Shown one piece after another: positions 1 through 6,624 of a stretch of DNA of 7,652 nucleotides (within the stretch, counting starts at the first letter, position 1; each line of letters starts with the position of its first letter). The notes under the pieces are model-generated. The model saw only the letters and a program-made list of their open reading frames with translations. It did not search any database and was not told the origin of the DNA. This stretch comes from Dinghuibacter sp035492835 (GTDB lineage Bacteria > Bacteroidota > Bacteroidia > Chitinophagales > Chitinophagaceae). A program made the translations under genes and the position numbers. The DNA lies in the NCBI RefSeq assembly GCF_035492835.1, contig NZ_DATJIY010000221.1, forward strand, positions 1 through 7,652. The letters are read 5' to 3'.

Positions 1-11
1 ATGGAAGAATC

Positions 12-1409
12 ATGGCAAAATTACAAATCCGGGGAAAGGACCTGAGAAAGATCGGTTATCCCCAAACCCCCGTGGTCAGCGTGGCCATAGGGGTGATGGA
101 ACAGTATTATAAACGGCATTCGCTCGAAGAGGCCCTGGCGGTCCTCAAGGACATCATGGTGCAGCCGAAGGACTTCATCGACGACCCCGTGCTGGGCAAG
201 GTGGCGCGCGCTTTTCTTCCGGAACGGGACGAAAGCGTCGAGTACTCGCTGAACCGCGACGGGGTCGCCTTTTCCATCTTTGGAAGGGGCCAGATCGAGG
301 AAGGCGCGATGCAGCAGATGTACCTGGCGGCAAAACTGCCGGTTGCGGTCGCGGGCGCGCTCATGCCCGACGCGCACTCCGGCTATGGCCTCCCCATCGG
401 GGGCGTATTGGCCACCGAGAACGCGGTCATCCCGTATGGGGTGGGCGTGGACATCGGCTGCAGGATGTGTCTGAGCGTTTTTGACATCCCGGCCACCGAG
501 CTTTACCGTAAGGAATCCTTATTTACCAGGGAGCTCGAGGCGGCGACACTGTTCGGGAGCGGCGGCCAGTTCAGGGAATCGATGGACCATCCCGTGATGG
601 ACCGGGACACCTTCCACGACACCACACTGCTCCGGTCGCTCCACGGCCGCGCCTGGAAACAACTGGGTACCAGCGGCGGCGGAAACCACTTCGTGGAATT
701 CGGCGAGGTGGCCATTACGGAACACGACCCGGTGCTGGGTCTGGCGCCCGGCCACTACGTGGGTCTGTTAAGCCACTCCGGTTCGAGGGGGCTTGGCGCG
801 AACATCGCCAACCACTACACCCGGGTCGCCCGGTCCAAACGCCGGCTCCCCCAGGAAGCGACGCACCTGGCATGGCTGACGCTCGATGAAATGGAAGGCA
901 TGGAATACTGGACCGCGATGAACCTCGCCGGTGACTACGCGAGCGCCTGTCACGACGTGATCCACGTAAAGATCGCCACGGCCCTCGGCCGTCTCCCGAT
1001 CCGCACCGTCCAGAACCACCACAACTTCGCCTGGCGGGAAACCCACAACGGCCGCGGTCTGATCGTCCATCGCAAGGGCGCGACGCCCGCCGGCCGCGAC
1101 GTCCTCGGGATCATCCCCGGTTCGATGACCGCCCCGGGTTTTATCGTGAAAGGCCGCGGAAACACGGCATCGCTGGACTCCGCTTCCCACGGCGCCGGCC
1201 GCAAGCTGAGCCGCTCCGCCGCCAACGCGGGCATCTCGCATCACGCCCTCCGCGAGGAACTCGACCGCCACAACGTCCGCCTGATCGGCGGCGGTCTCGA
1301 CGAAGCTCCTCACGCCTACAAGGACATCGAGTCGGTCATGCGAGCGCAGACGTCCCTGGTCGACGTCGTCGGCGCGTTCCGCCCCCGGATCGTGCGTATG
1401 GACGGCTAA
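12..1409 (+). CDS. rtcB: RtcB family RNA ligase (3'-phosphate/5'-OH RNA ligase)
   Basis: RtcB enzymes join RNA 2',3'-cyclic phosphate or 3'-phosphate ends to 5'-OH ends in the cytoplasm, using GTP and Mn2+, in RNA repair or tRNA splicing. The 465-residue product carries the family motifs in order: DAHSGYG at 120-126, GVDIGC at 145-150 (D147 and C150 expected metal ligands), GGGNHFVEF at 222-230, HSGSRG at 255-260, NHHNF at 335-339, HRKGATPA at 353-360, and SHGAGR at 392-397, where H393 matches the histidine that becomes guanylylated. EAPHAYKDIE at 431-440 supplies the conserved late lysine (K437). All catalytic positions appear intact. The protein is longer than the E. coli enzyme (about 408 residues), mainly through an N-terminal helical segment of roughly 65 residues that I associate with Bacteroidota homologues. 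The start was chosen because RGKDLRKIGYP directly follows it; GGAAG at 3-7 is a close, weak ribosome-binding candidate. No archease, rtcA or rtcR gene is in view. The gene converges on the permease. Confidence 0.95.
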   Translation: MAKLQIRGKDLRKIGYPQTPVVSVAIGVMEQYYKRHSLEEALAVLKDIMVQPKDFIDDPVLGKVARAFLPERDESVEYSLNRDGVAFSIFGRGQIEEGAMQQMYLAAKLPVAVAGALMPDAHSGYGLPIGGVLATENAVIPYGVGVDIGCRMCLSVFDIPATELYRKESLFTRELEAATLFGSGGQFRESMDHPVMDRDTFHDTTLLRSLHGRAWKQLGTSGGGNHFVEFGEVAITEHDPVLGLAPGHYVGLLSHSGSRGLGANIANHYTRVARSKRRLPQEATHLAWLTLDEMEGMEYWTAMNLAGDYASACHDVIHVKIATALGRLPIRTVQNHHNFAWRETHNGRGLIVHRKGATPAGRDVLGIIPGSMTAPGFIVKGRGNTASLDSASHGAGRKLSRSAANAGISHHALREELDRHNVRLIGGGLDEAPHAYKDIESVMRAQTSLVDVVGAFRPRIVRMDG

Positions 1410-1433
1410 AGACGTGCCCACGGGGCGCCTACG

Positions 1434-1545
1434 GCATGCCTAAGTGCAGGAGGGGAGGTGGCCTCGAGGTCTGCCGCCGCTTTGATAGCCATCAAAACAG
1501 CGGCAGACCTCGAGGCCGCCTCCCCTCCGGTGCTTATAGGCACGC
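1434..1545. repeat. Long near-perfect palindrome (hairpin) between convergent genes
   Basis: Arms 1441-1486 and 1491-1536 are reverse complements at 40 of 46 positions, separated by the 4-nt loop AGCC (1487-1490). The longest uninterrupted pairing is 18 bp (1460-1477 with 1500-1517). Outside a 2-nt bulge the stem resumes as GCATGCC (1434-1440) against GGCACGC (1539-1545) with one mismatch. Of six arm differences, five are transitions. Three give G-U pairs in + strand RNA (1445, 1446, 1459) and two give G-U pairs in minus-strand RNA (1478, 1480). The element starts 24 nt after the rtcB stop and ends 6 nt before the permease stop codon. It may act as a bidirectional transcription end or RNA 3'-end protector, but no T-tract follows on either strand, so it is not a standard intrinsic terminator. 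A palindromic interspersed repeat or small nonautonomous element is the main alternative. Confidence 0.9.
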
Positions 1546-1551
1546 TAAAAC

Positions 1552-3972
1552 CTACTCCGACTTCAGCGCGTCGACCGGCCGCGAGGTAGCCGAACGGACC
1601 GCCTGCCAGGCGATGGTCAGCGCAATCGCCGCCAGGATCGCGAGCGTCGCAAAAAGGAACGTCGAAAAACCGATGTTCACGCGATACGCGAAGCTCTGTA
1701 ACCAGCGGTGCATCCCATACCACGCCAGGGGAAACGCGATGACCAGCGACACCAGGATCAGCGCCACGAAGTCACGGGCCAGCAGCGCGATGATATCGCG
1801 GACGCGGGCCCCGAGGACTTTACGGATGCTCATTTCCTTGTTCCGCTGTTCAGCGGCGAAGGTGACCAGGCCAAAGAGACCGAGACAGGCAACCAGCAGG
1901 GCCAGCGCGGTAAAGGTGGAGATGACCTGGCCGACGCGGGCATCGGACGCATAGAGCTTGTTGAAGTCATCATCCATGAACGAATAGTCGAACGCCGCGG
2001 CGCCCGCGTATCGGGCATATACCTTGCGTACCTGGTCGACCGTGGCGGCAATATGGTCGGTGTTCAACCGTACGCCGGTGATATCCCTGAACCGGCCCAG
2101 CATCAGGATCAAGGGGGGCGTCGCCTCGTGGAGCGTGACGGAATGGAAATCCTTTACAATACCCAGGATGTGGTAGGTGACCAGCTTGCCCTGGTCCTCC
2201 TGGCGGTATAGGTTTTGGCCGGCGGGATTGGATATCCCCATCAGCCGGGCCATCGTCTGGTTGATCAGGATACCCTGGGTGTCGGAAGGCATATCCGGTC
2301 GGAAACCGCGTCCGTTCGCCATGGTCATCCCCATGAACCGGGTATAGCCGGACTCGATGTCCCACTCCTCCGGCCCGTATGACCGTGTCTTGGCCGCGTC
2401 GGAAAACCACATATCCGCGGTCGAGAGATTGGTGGTCGGAAAGGAGTTGGCCGTGGTGACGGCGCGGACACCCGGCAATTGCGACAACGCGTCCTCGAAC
2501 GCGCGTAGGTGCTCGCCCATGTTCCCCGTATGCTGGATCAGCAAGACCTGTGAGCGGTCATACCCCAGGCGTTGGTTGCGGATGAAGTTGAGCTGGCTGT
2601 ATATCACGATCGAGCCGACAACCAGCGATACGGCCGTCGTGAACTGGAAAACGACCAGGACATTCCGGAGCCAGCTCCCCTTAAATCCCGTGGATAGCTT
2701 GCCCTTTAATACCTGTATCGGCTGAAAGCGCGACAGGAAAAACGCGGGATAGCTGCCCGCCAGCAGCCCCACGACGAGCACGCCCGCGCCCGCGGCGGGA
2801 GCCAGCCAATACCAGGGCAGGGTGGCTGTTGTCAACCGCTGCCCGGACAGCCGGCTGAAAAAAGGCAGGAGCAGCAACGCCAGCATAAACGCCAGCACCA
2901 TGGCGCCAAAGCTGTAGAGGATAGACTCGACCAGGAATTGGGCGACCAGATTGCCGCGGCGGGACCCCAGCACCTTCCGCACACCCACTTCCCGGCTGCG
3001 TCCGGCGGAGCGGGCGGTGGACAGGTTCATAAAGTTGACGCAGGCGAGCAGCAGGATAAAGATCGCGATGATCATGAACATCCGGACATAGACGATGCTT
3101 CCCCCGGGCTCGGTTTCCTTGGGCAGGTCCGAATACAGGTGGATACGGGTCAGGGGAATGGTCTCATACCGGTAGAAGTCCCCCTTTTTTGCCATCTCGT
3201 CGAAGTTCGTGCCGAGCACCTTGCGGATGGTCGGCTCCGAGTATTTTTGGGTGGCTGCCGCCAGGTCGCGGTCCAGCACCGCTTCGGTCGTACCCGGCCG
3301 TACCAGCAGGTAGGTCTCCCAGTCGTTATTGATCCAGTTGACTTCCCTGGACTGCTGGTCGGTGCACAGCGACCGTATGAGGTCGTAGTGGACGTGCGAG
3401 AGCGCGGGCATGTCCGCCATCACCCCGGTGATCTTCCATTGTGTCGTGTCGTCGATCGCCAGGGTCCTGCCCACGATGGCCGAAGGCTGCAGCGCCCCGA
3501 ACTGGCGTTGGGCCATGGCTTCCGAAATGACGACGGTGTGCGGTTGTGTAAGGGCGGTCTGAGGATCGCCCGCCAGGAGGGGCAGGGAAAACACCTGGAA
3601 AAGGCTCGAGTCCGCCCAGCACGTCCGTTGCTCCGTGATGAAGGCGTTCCCTTTGCGGACGCGGGAAGCGCCGACATTGCTGAACCGGACAAAATTTTCC
3701 ACCACGGGGTAATCCCGCTTCATCGCCGGCCCCAGGTCGGCGGGCACGATCTTTTCGCGCAGGTCTTCGCCCGAGATCCGGAAGTGTGGGTTTACCCGGT
3801 AGAGGCGGTCGGCATTGACGTTGTACCGGTCGTAGTTGAATTCGTTTACGACGTATAGCGTAATCAGCAGCACGGTAGCCAGTCCGACCGTCAGACCCAA
3901 CAAGTTGAGCGCCGAGAAGATTTTCTGTTTCCGGAAATTCCGGAAGGCGGTTTTTATATAGTTGCGCAGCAT
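1552..3972 (-). CDS. ABC transporter permease, FtsX/MacB-like, 8 TM helices
   Basis: An 806-residue inner-membrane permease of the MacB/FtsX type, as found in many copies in Bacteroidota. It has the duplicated layout: TM1 at about 20-43, a first periplasmic MacB_PCD-like domain at about 44-296, TM2-TM4 at about 297-317, 348-372 and 390-412, a second half opening with TM at about 436-460, a second periplasmic domain at about 461-683, and three final TMs at about 684-706, 731-753 and 769-791. Two cytoplasmic coupling segments follow the family pattern: REVGVRKVLGS from about 327 and KEMSIRKVLGA from about 712; these normally contact the ATPase. SYPAFFLSRFQPIQVLKG at 407-424 is also typical. The start is the ATG at 3972, giving MLRNYIKTAFRN; a TTG 18 nt upstream is less likely. 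No ATPase or membrane-fusion gene is in the window, so the partner lies elsewhere and the substrate cannot be named. It is downstream of the phosphatase gene on the same strand, 122 bp apart. Confidence 0.93.
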   Translation of the reverse strand: MLRNYIKTAFRNFRKQKIFSALNLLGLTVGLATVLLITLYVVNEFNYDRYNVNADRLYRVNPHFRISGEDLREKIVPADLGPAMKRDYPVVENFVRFSNVGASRVRKGNAFITEQRTCWADSSLFQVFSLPLLAGDPQTALTQPHTVVISEAMAQRQFGALQPSAIVGRTLAIDDTTQWKITGVMADMPALSHVHYDLIRSLCTDQQSREVNWINNDWETYLLVRPGTTEAVLDRDLAAATQKYSEPTIRKVLGTNFDEMAKKGDFYRYETIPLTRIHLYSDLPKETEPGGSIVYVRMFMIIAIFILLLACVNFMNLSTARSAGRSREVGVRKVLGSRRGNLVAQFLVESILYSFGAMVLAFMLALLLLPFFSRLSGQRLTTATLPWYWLAPAAGAGVLVVGLLAGSYPAFFLSRFQPIQVLKGKLSTGFKGSWLRNVLVVFQFTTAVSLVVGSIVIYSQLNFIRNQRLGYDRSQVLLIQHTGNMGEHLRAFEDALSQLPGVRAVTTANSFPTTNLSTADMWFSDAAKTRSYGPEEWDIESGYTRFMGMTMANGRGFRPDMPSDTQGILINQTMARLMGISNPAGQNLYRQEDQGKLVTYHILGIVKDFHSVTLHEATPPLILMLGRFRDITGVRLNTDHIAATVDQVRKVYARYAGAAAFDYSFMDDDFNKLYASDARVGQVISTFTALALLVACLGLFGLVTFAAEQRNKEMSIRKVLGARVRDIIALLARDFVALILVSLVIAFPLAWYGMHRWLQSFAYRVNIGFSTFLFATLAILAAIALTIAWQAVRSATSRPVDALKSE

Positions 3973-4094
3973 GCGGGTATGGCCGCACAAACTTCGCCAA
4001 GTCCGTACCTATTGAAAAATAAAGACTTATATGTAAGTGGGTCCGGGCTTTGTATCGATTCCGGACACCAGGCGGCCCGGGAACGGACGGGGCC
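3973..4094. other. Intergenic gap between phosphatase and permease genes
   Basis: This 122-bp spacer separates two minus-strand genes. Read on the minus strand it holds a 6-bp inverted repeat, GTCCGG/CCGGAC, around a 14-nt loop (about 4040-4065), then about 15 nt later a T-rich run near 4009-4022. The stem is short and too far from the T-rich run for a convincing terminator. No exact TAnnTTTG element (Bacteroidota -7 consensus) and no clear ribosome-binding site precede the permease ATG. The gap is long enough for a separate promoter, so co-transcription of the two genes is undecided. Confidence 0.4.
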
Positions 4095-6470
4095 CTAATC
4101 GTCGTCGCTCCGGGCGACCAGCACGAAAGCGCTGCGTTTTGGCGCCGGCATCGCCGTCCCCCTGACGGACTGCCAGATGGCTTCGTTGAGCGCGCGGTCC
4201 GGCGCCGCGTCGGGTTTGGAAAAGTCGAACGTGACCGGCGCCGCCGCCTTATTCCGCGCATTGATATCCACCAACGCCGGCCGGAACACATACGGTGTCG
4301 TATCGGCGGTGGCCGTAAAACAATCGAACATCGGCGCCGCCGCCGCGTCGTATTGCGACATCGGCGGCAGCCCCAAAATCAGCTCCATCGTCCGCAACAT
4401 CGCCGCGGTGGAATAGAGCGTGTGGTTGACGGCGTGGCGACGCACGTAGGGACTGATGACATAAGCCACGGAACGGTGCGCGTCGACGTGGTCGGGGCCG
4501 TCCTGGGCGTCGTCTTCGAGCACGAAGATCGCCGATGACGCCCATAGCGGGCTGTGCGAAATATGATCCACGATCCGGCCCAGCGCCAGGTCGTTGTCGG
4601 CGATGTGGGCGATGGGTGTGTAAGCGCCGCGGGAAAGCCCGCTCGTATGGTCGTTGGGCAGATAGATCGTAGAAAAACGGGGCACGGCGCCCATCGCCGC
4701 CAGCGAGTCGAAGTCGCGCTCGAAGACGCTGTCGCGATAGACGTCCTGGATATCGAGGTTCCAGCCGGGATAGGCGCGGCAATAGTGGGCCGGGTCGCGC
4801 AGGACGGGCAGGGTAGGGGGCCCGTTGTCCTCGAATTCCCCATAGTTGCGAAAGCTCACGCCCGCGCGGGCGCAGTAGTCCCAGATGAATCCTTTGGTGG
4901 GGTTGGCGATCGGCCGGCTACCGTCGAAGTCGTAGTTGCCGCCCCTGCCGGCGTAGTTGGAGGGCCAGTTCTTTTCCACGAAGTCGGTGGCGTACCCCGC
5001 CATCGACCAGTTGTGCCCGTCGGCGCTGACCTCGGCATTGACATAGAAATTGTCGAGCAGGACAAACTCACCGGATAGTGCGTGCGCATTGGGCGTCACG
5101 CGCTCGCCGAAGATACACAGGCTGCTATCGCCGTTGCCTTGCCGCATGTCGCCCAGGACCTGGTCGTAGGTGCGGTTTTCCTTGAGGATATAAAACACGT
5201 GTCGTATGGGCGGGATGGCGCCGGCCGGGGCGGAAGGCAGCGGCGTATTGGCGTATACCTGCCGGGTATACGCCGTAAGCGAGGCCGGCGAAGGGACCGG
5301 GATCATCGACACCGCACCGTGTAACATGCTCCCGATATACTGGTCCCCGTGATGAGAGGTCTTGTACGCGCCTACGTGTCCGTACGGCCCTTCCGCATCC
5401 GGGTTGGCAGGCGACGCCAATCCCTTGCCATCGGCCACCAGCAGCCCTCCGCGCCAGGTCCGCACACAGGTGGGGTACCAGCCGACCGGGATAAACCCCG
5501 CCGACCGGCTGCTCCCCGGTGTCGACACGTCGAATACCGCCAGGTAGTTGTTGTCCGCGTTGGCGATGTACAATGTTTTGTCCCCCGGACCCAACGCCAC
5601 GCTGTTGGTCGTCGACCCGGTGGGCGCGTCGGGCGTCAGGGCCGTGTGCAGCGTCTCGACCGTCTTCCGCGCCGCCAGGTCCACCACGCTCACCGAATTG
5701 GCGTTCGCGTTGGCGACATACAACCACCGCCCGTCCCGGCTCAGCACCATGTCGTTCGGATGGTCCTCCGTTGCCACGGAGTCTGACAGCGTGTCCCGGA
5801 CCGTTGAATATATCCATACCTTGCTCCCGCCCCAGCCGCTGATGTACAACTCATGCCGTGCCGCGTTATACACACAGGTGTACGCCTCCGCGGACAACGC
5901 CACGCGTCGCAAAACGGTCATCGCCCGCGTATCGCATATGTACAGCGCATCGTCCTCCTTCGTCACCACATAGAGACGGTCCCGGGACTCGTCGAGCGCG
6001 AGCCCCGTCGGGCTGATCTTTTCCTTGGGCCAGGGCGCCCCCAGCCGCAGCGTGTCCGGCCCCGTCAGCCGGTCGCGCGTCAGCGTGTACCGCAGCAGCA
6101 CGTCGTCATTTCCCCCCGAGACCCACAGCCATGGCTTCCGCCGCGCAAACGCCAGCCCCAGCCAAGACGCGTGCACCGTAACCGAATCGGTGAGCAGCCC
6201 CGTTTTCAAATCGATCAGGTCGACCCCTTGCCGCCCGTTCCCGTTATTGGTTACCGCCAGGTGTACCCCATCCGGCGCCACCGCCATATTCAACGGCAGG
6301 TCGCTCGTGAGCGCCACCGCCTTTCCGGCGGGGCTTAGATACCAGCCCGTCGGTAAAAGGACGCGGTCCCCCGCCGTACCCGGGATTTGCACGGACGCGC
6401 CACCCGGCGTCTGCGCCAGAATCCGCCCGGCCATTAAGCCGCAACAAAGGAATATAATGTGCTTTTTCAT
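4095..6470 (-). CDS. Exported YncE-type beta-propeller / alkaline phosphatase-fold phosphoesterase fusion
   Basis: A 791-residue two-domain protein matching what is usually annotated as bifunctional YncE family protein/alkaline phosphatase family protein. Residues 1 to about 20 (MKKHIIFLCCGLMAGRILA) look like a Sec signal peptide, so it should act in the periplasm or outside the cell. Residues about 32-352 form YVTN/YncE-like propeller repeats, for example at 60-91, 156-184, 239-269 (WLYVANANANSVSVVDL) and 289-317 (LYIANADNNYLAVFDV). Residues about 417-712 form a phosphoesterase domain with KENRTYD at 430-436, ADGHNW at 483-488, PNDHTSG at 605-611 and LEDDAQDGPDHVDAHRS at 651-667. The Asp, His, Glu and Asn residues in these motifs fit the metal-binding site of this superfamily, which includes bacterial phospholipase C and acid phosphatases. 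The substrate is unknown. ATG at 6470 is preferred over a TTG 24 nt upstream because the signal peptide then begins directly at MKK; the TTG would put the N-terminus inside the upstream repeat array. Confidence 0.92.
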   Translation of the reverse strand: MKKHIIFLCCGLMAGRILAQTPGGASVQIPGTAGDRVLLPTGWYLSPAGKAVALTSDLPLNMAVAPDGVHLAVTNNGNGRQGVDLIDLKTGLLTDSVTVHASWLGLAFARRKPWLWVSGGNDDVLLRYTLTRDRLTGPDTLRLGAPWPKEKISPTGLALDESRDRLYVVTKEDDALYICDTRAMTVLRRVALSAEAYTCVYNAARHELYISGWGGSKVWIYSTVRDTLSDSVATEDHPNDMVLSRDGRWLYVANANANSVSVVDLAARKTVETLHTALTPDAPTGSTTNSVALGPGDKTLYIANADNNYLAVFDVSTPGSSRSAGFIPVGWYPTCVRTWRGGLLVADGKGLASPANPDAEGPYGHVGAYKTSHHGDQYIGSMLHGAVSMIPVPSPASLTAYTRQVYANTPLPSAPAGAIPPIRHVFYILKENRTYDQVLGDMRQGNGDSSLCIFGERVTPNAHALSGEFVLLDNFYVNAEVSADGHNWSMAGYATDFVEKNWPSNYAGRGGNYDFDGSRPIANPTKGFIWDYCARAGVSFRNYGEFEDNGPPTLPVLRDPAHYCRAYPGWNLDIQDVYRDSVFERDFDSLAAMGAVPRFSTIYLPNDHTSGLSRGAYTPIAHIADNDLALGRIVDHISHSPLWASSAIFVLEDDAQDGPDHVDAHRSVAYVISPYVRRHAVNHTLYSTAAMLRTMELILGLPPMSQYDAAAAPMFDCFTATADTTPYVFRPALVDINARNKAAAPVTFDFSKPDAAPDRALNEAIWQSVRGTAMPAPKRSAFVLVARSDDD

Positions 6471-6483
6471 GGAATTGCCCTGA

Positions 6484-6496
6484 CTTTGTAACAAAG
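6484..6496. promoter_or_regulatory. Operator-like dyad in repeat unit 1
   Basis: CTTTGTAACAAAG is a perfect 6+1+6 palindrome. It lies 14-26 bp upstream of the phosphatase start codon, where a bound protein would interfere with or aid its transcription. The same dyad occurs at the same place within unit 4. No regulator is identified. Confidence 0.45.
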
Positions 6497-6511
6497 ATCG
6501 GATAAAATTGC

Positions 6512-6528
6512 CTTGTGTTTATTACAAG
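6512..6528. promoter_or_regulatory. Dyad in repeat unit 2
   Basis: CTTGT (6512-6516) and ACAAG (6524-6528) are inverted around a 7-bp spacer. Unit 3 holds the weaker equivalent, CTTG at 6545-6548 and CAAG at 6558-6561. The centre lies about 3 bp to the left of the dyad in units 1 and 4, so the two unit subtypes may be bound differently or one may be decaying. Confidence 0.35.
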
Positions 6529-6579
6529 TAATCGCAAAAATTGCCTTGTATTTGTGTCAAGTTTTTAAAAGAACTGCCC

Positions 6580-6587
6580 TAACTTTG
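6580..6587 (+). promoter_or_regulatory. Candidate Bacteroidota -7 promoter element for the AAA+ gene
   Basis: TAACTTTG matches the Bacteroidota -7 consensus TAnnTTTG exactly and would place transcription initiation about 30 nt upstream of the ATG at 6625. The nearest upstream TTTG (6551-6554) is 25 bp away, longer than the usual spacing to the -33 element, so support is weak. Units 1 and 3 carry one-mismatch versions (TGACTTTG, TGTATTTG). The element overlaps the unit 4 dyad. Confidence 0.3.
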
Positions 6588-6594
6588 TGACAAA
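6584..6594. promoter_or_regulatory. Operator-like dyad in repeat unit 4
   Basis: TTTGTGACAAA is a perfect 5+1+5 palindrome centred at 6589, exactly 99 bp (three repeat periods) from the dyad centre in unit 1 at 6490. It is 30 bp upstream of the AAA+ start codon. Confidence 0.45.
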
Positions 6595-6624
6595 TATCGG
6601 TCAAAAAAGCCCTTACTCTGTGTT

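Noticed and set aside
768..1421. 217-codon frame antisense to rtcB
   Set aside because: All RtcB motifs are read from the + strand without interruption, and the antisense product resembles no known family.
1434..1545. Standard intrinsic terminator
   Set aside because: No T-tract follows the stem on either strand, and the stem is much longer than usual; it is kept as a palindrome of uncertain role.
1436..1954. Open frame of 172 codons on the + strand across the palindrome and permease 3' end
   Set aside because: It runs through the hairpin and antisense to the well-supported permease, and its arginine/serine-rich composition has no recognisable motif.
2938..3858. 306-codon open frame antisense to the permease
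   Set aside because: The translation is rich in Gly, Arg, Asp and His with no domain. Long antisense frames are expected in GC-rich DNA, and the opposite strand encodes a clear FtsX-like protein.
3973..3990. TTG start adding six residues to the permease
   Set aside because: MLRNYIKTAFRN beginning at the ATG at 3972 matches the usual start of this permease family.
3326..4291. 321-codon minus-strand frame spanning the permease start, the gap and the phosphatase 3' end
   Set aside because: It overlaps two supported genes in another frame and has low-complexity Arg/Pro/Gly composition.
5125..5817. 230-codon frame on the same strand as the phosphatase, in another frame
   Set aside because: It is a GC-driven shadow of the propeller-coding region; it has no start context or recognisable domain.
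6417..6470. Lipoprotein signal in the phosphatase
   Set aside because: The cysteines at residues 9-10 follow I-F-L, which does not fit a standard lipobox, and the helix continues to a better Sec-type cleavage region near ILAQ.
6471..6494. TTG start adding eight residues to the phosphatase
   Set aside because: The extension would precede a well-formed signal peptide and lie inside the repeat array; the ATG at 6470 is better.
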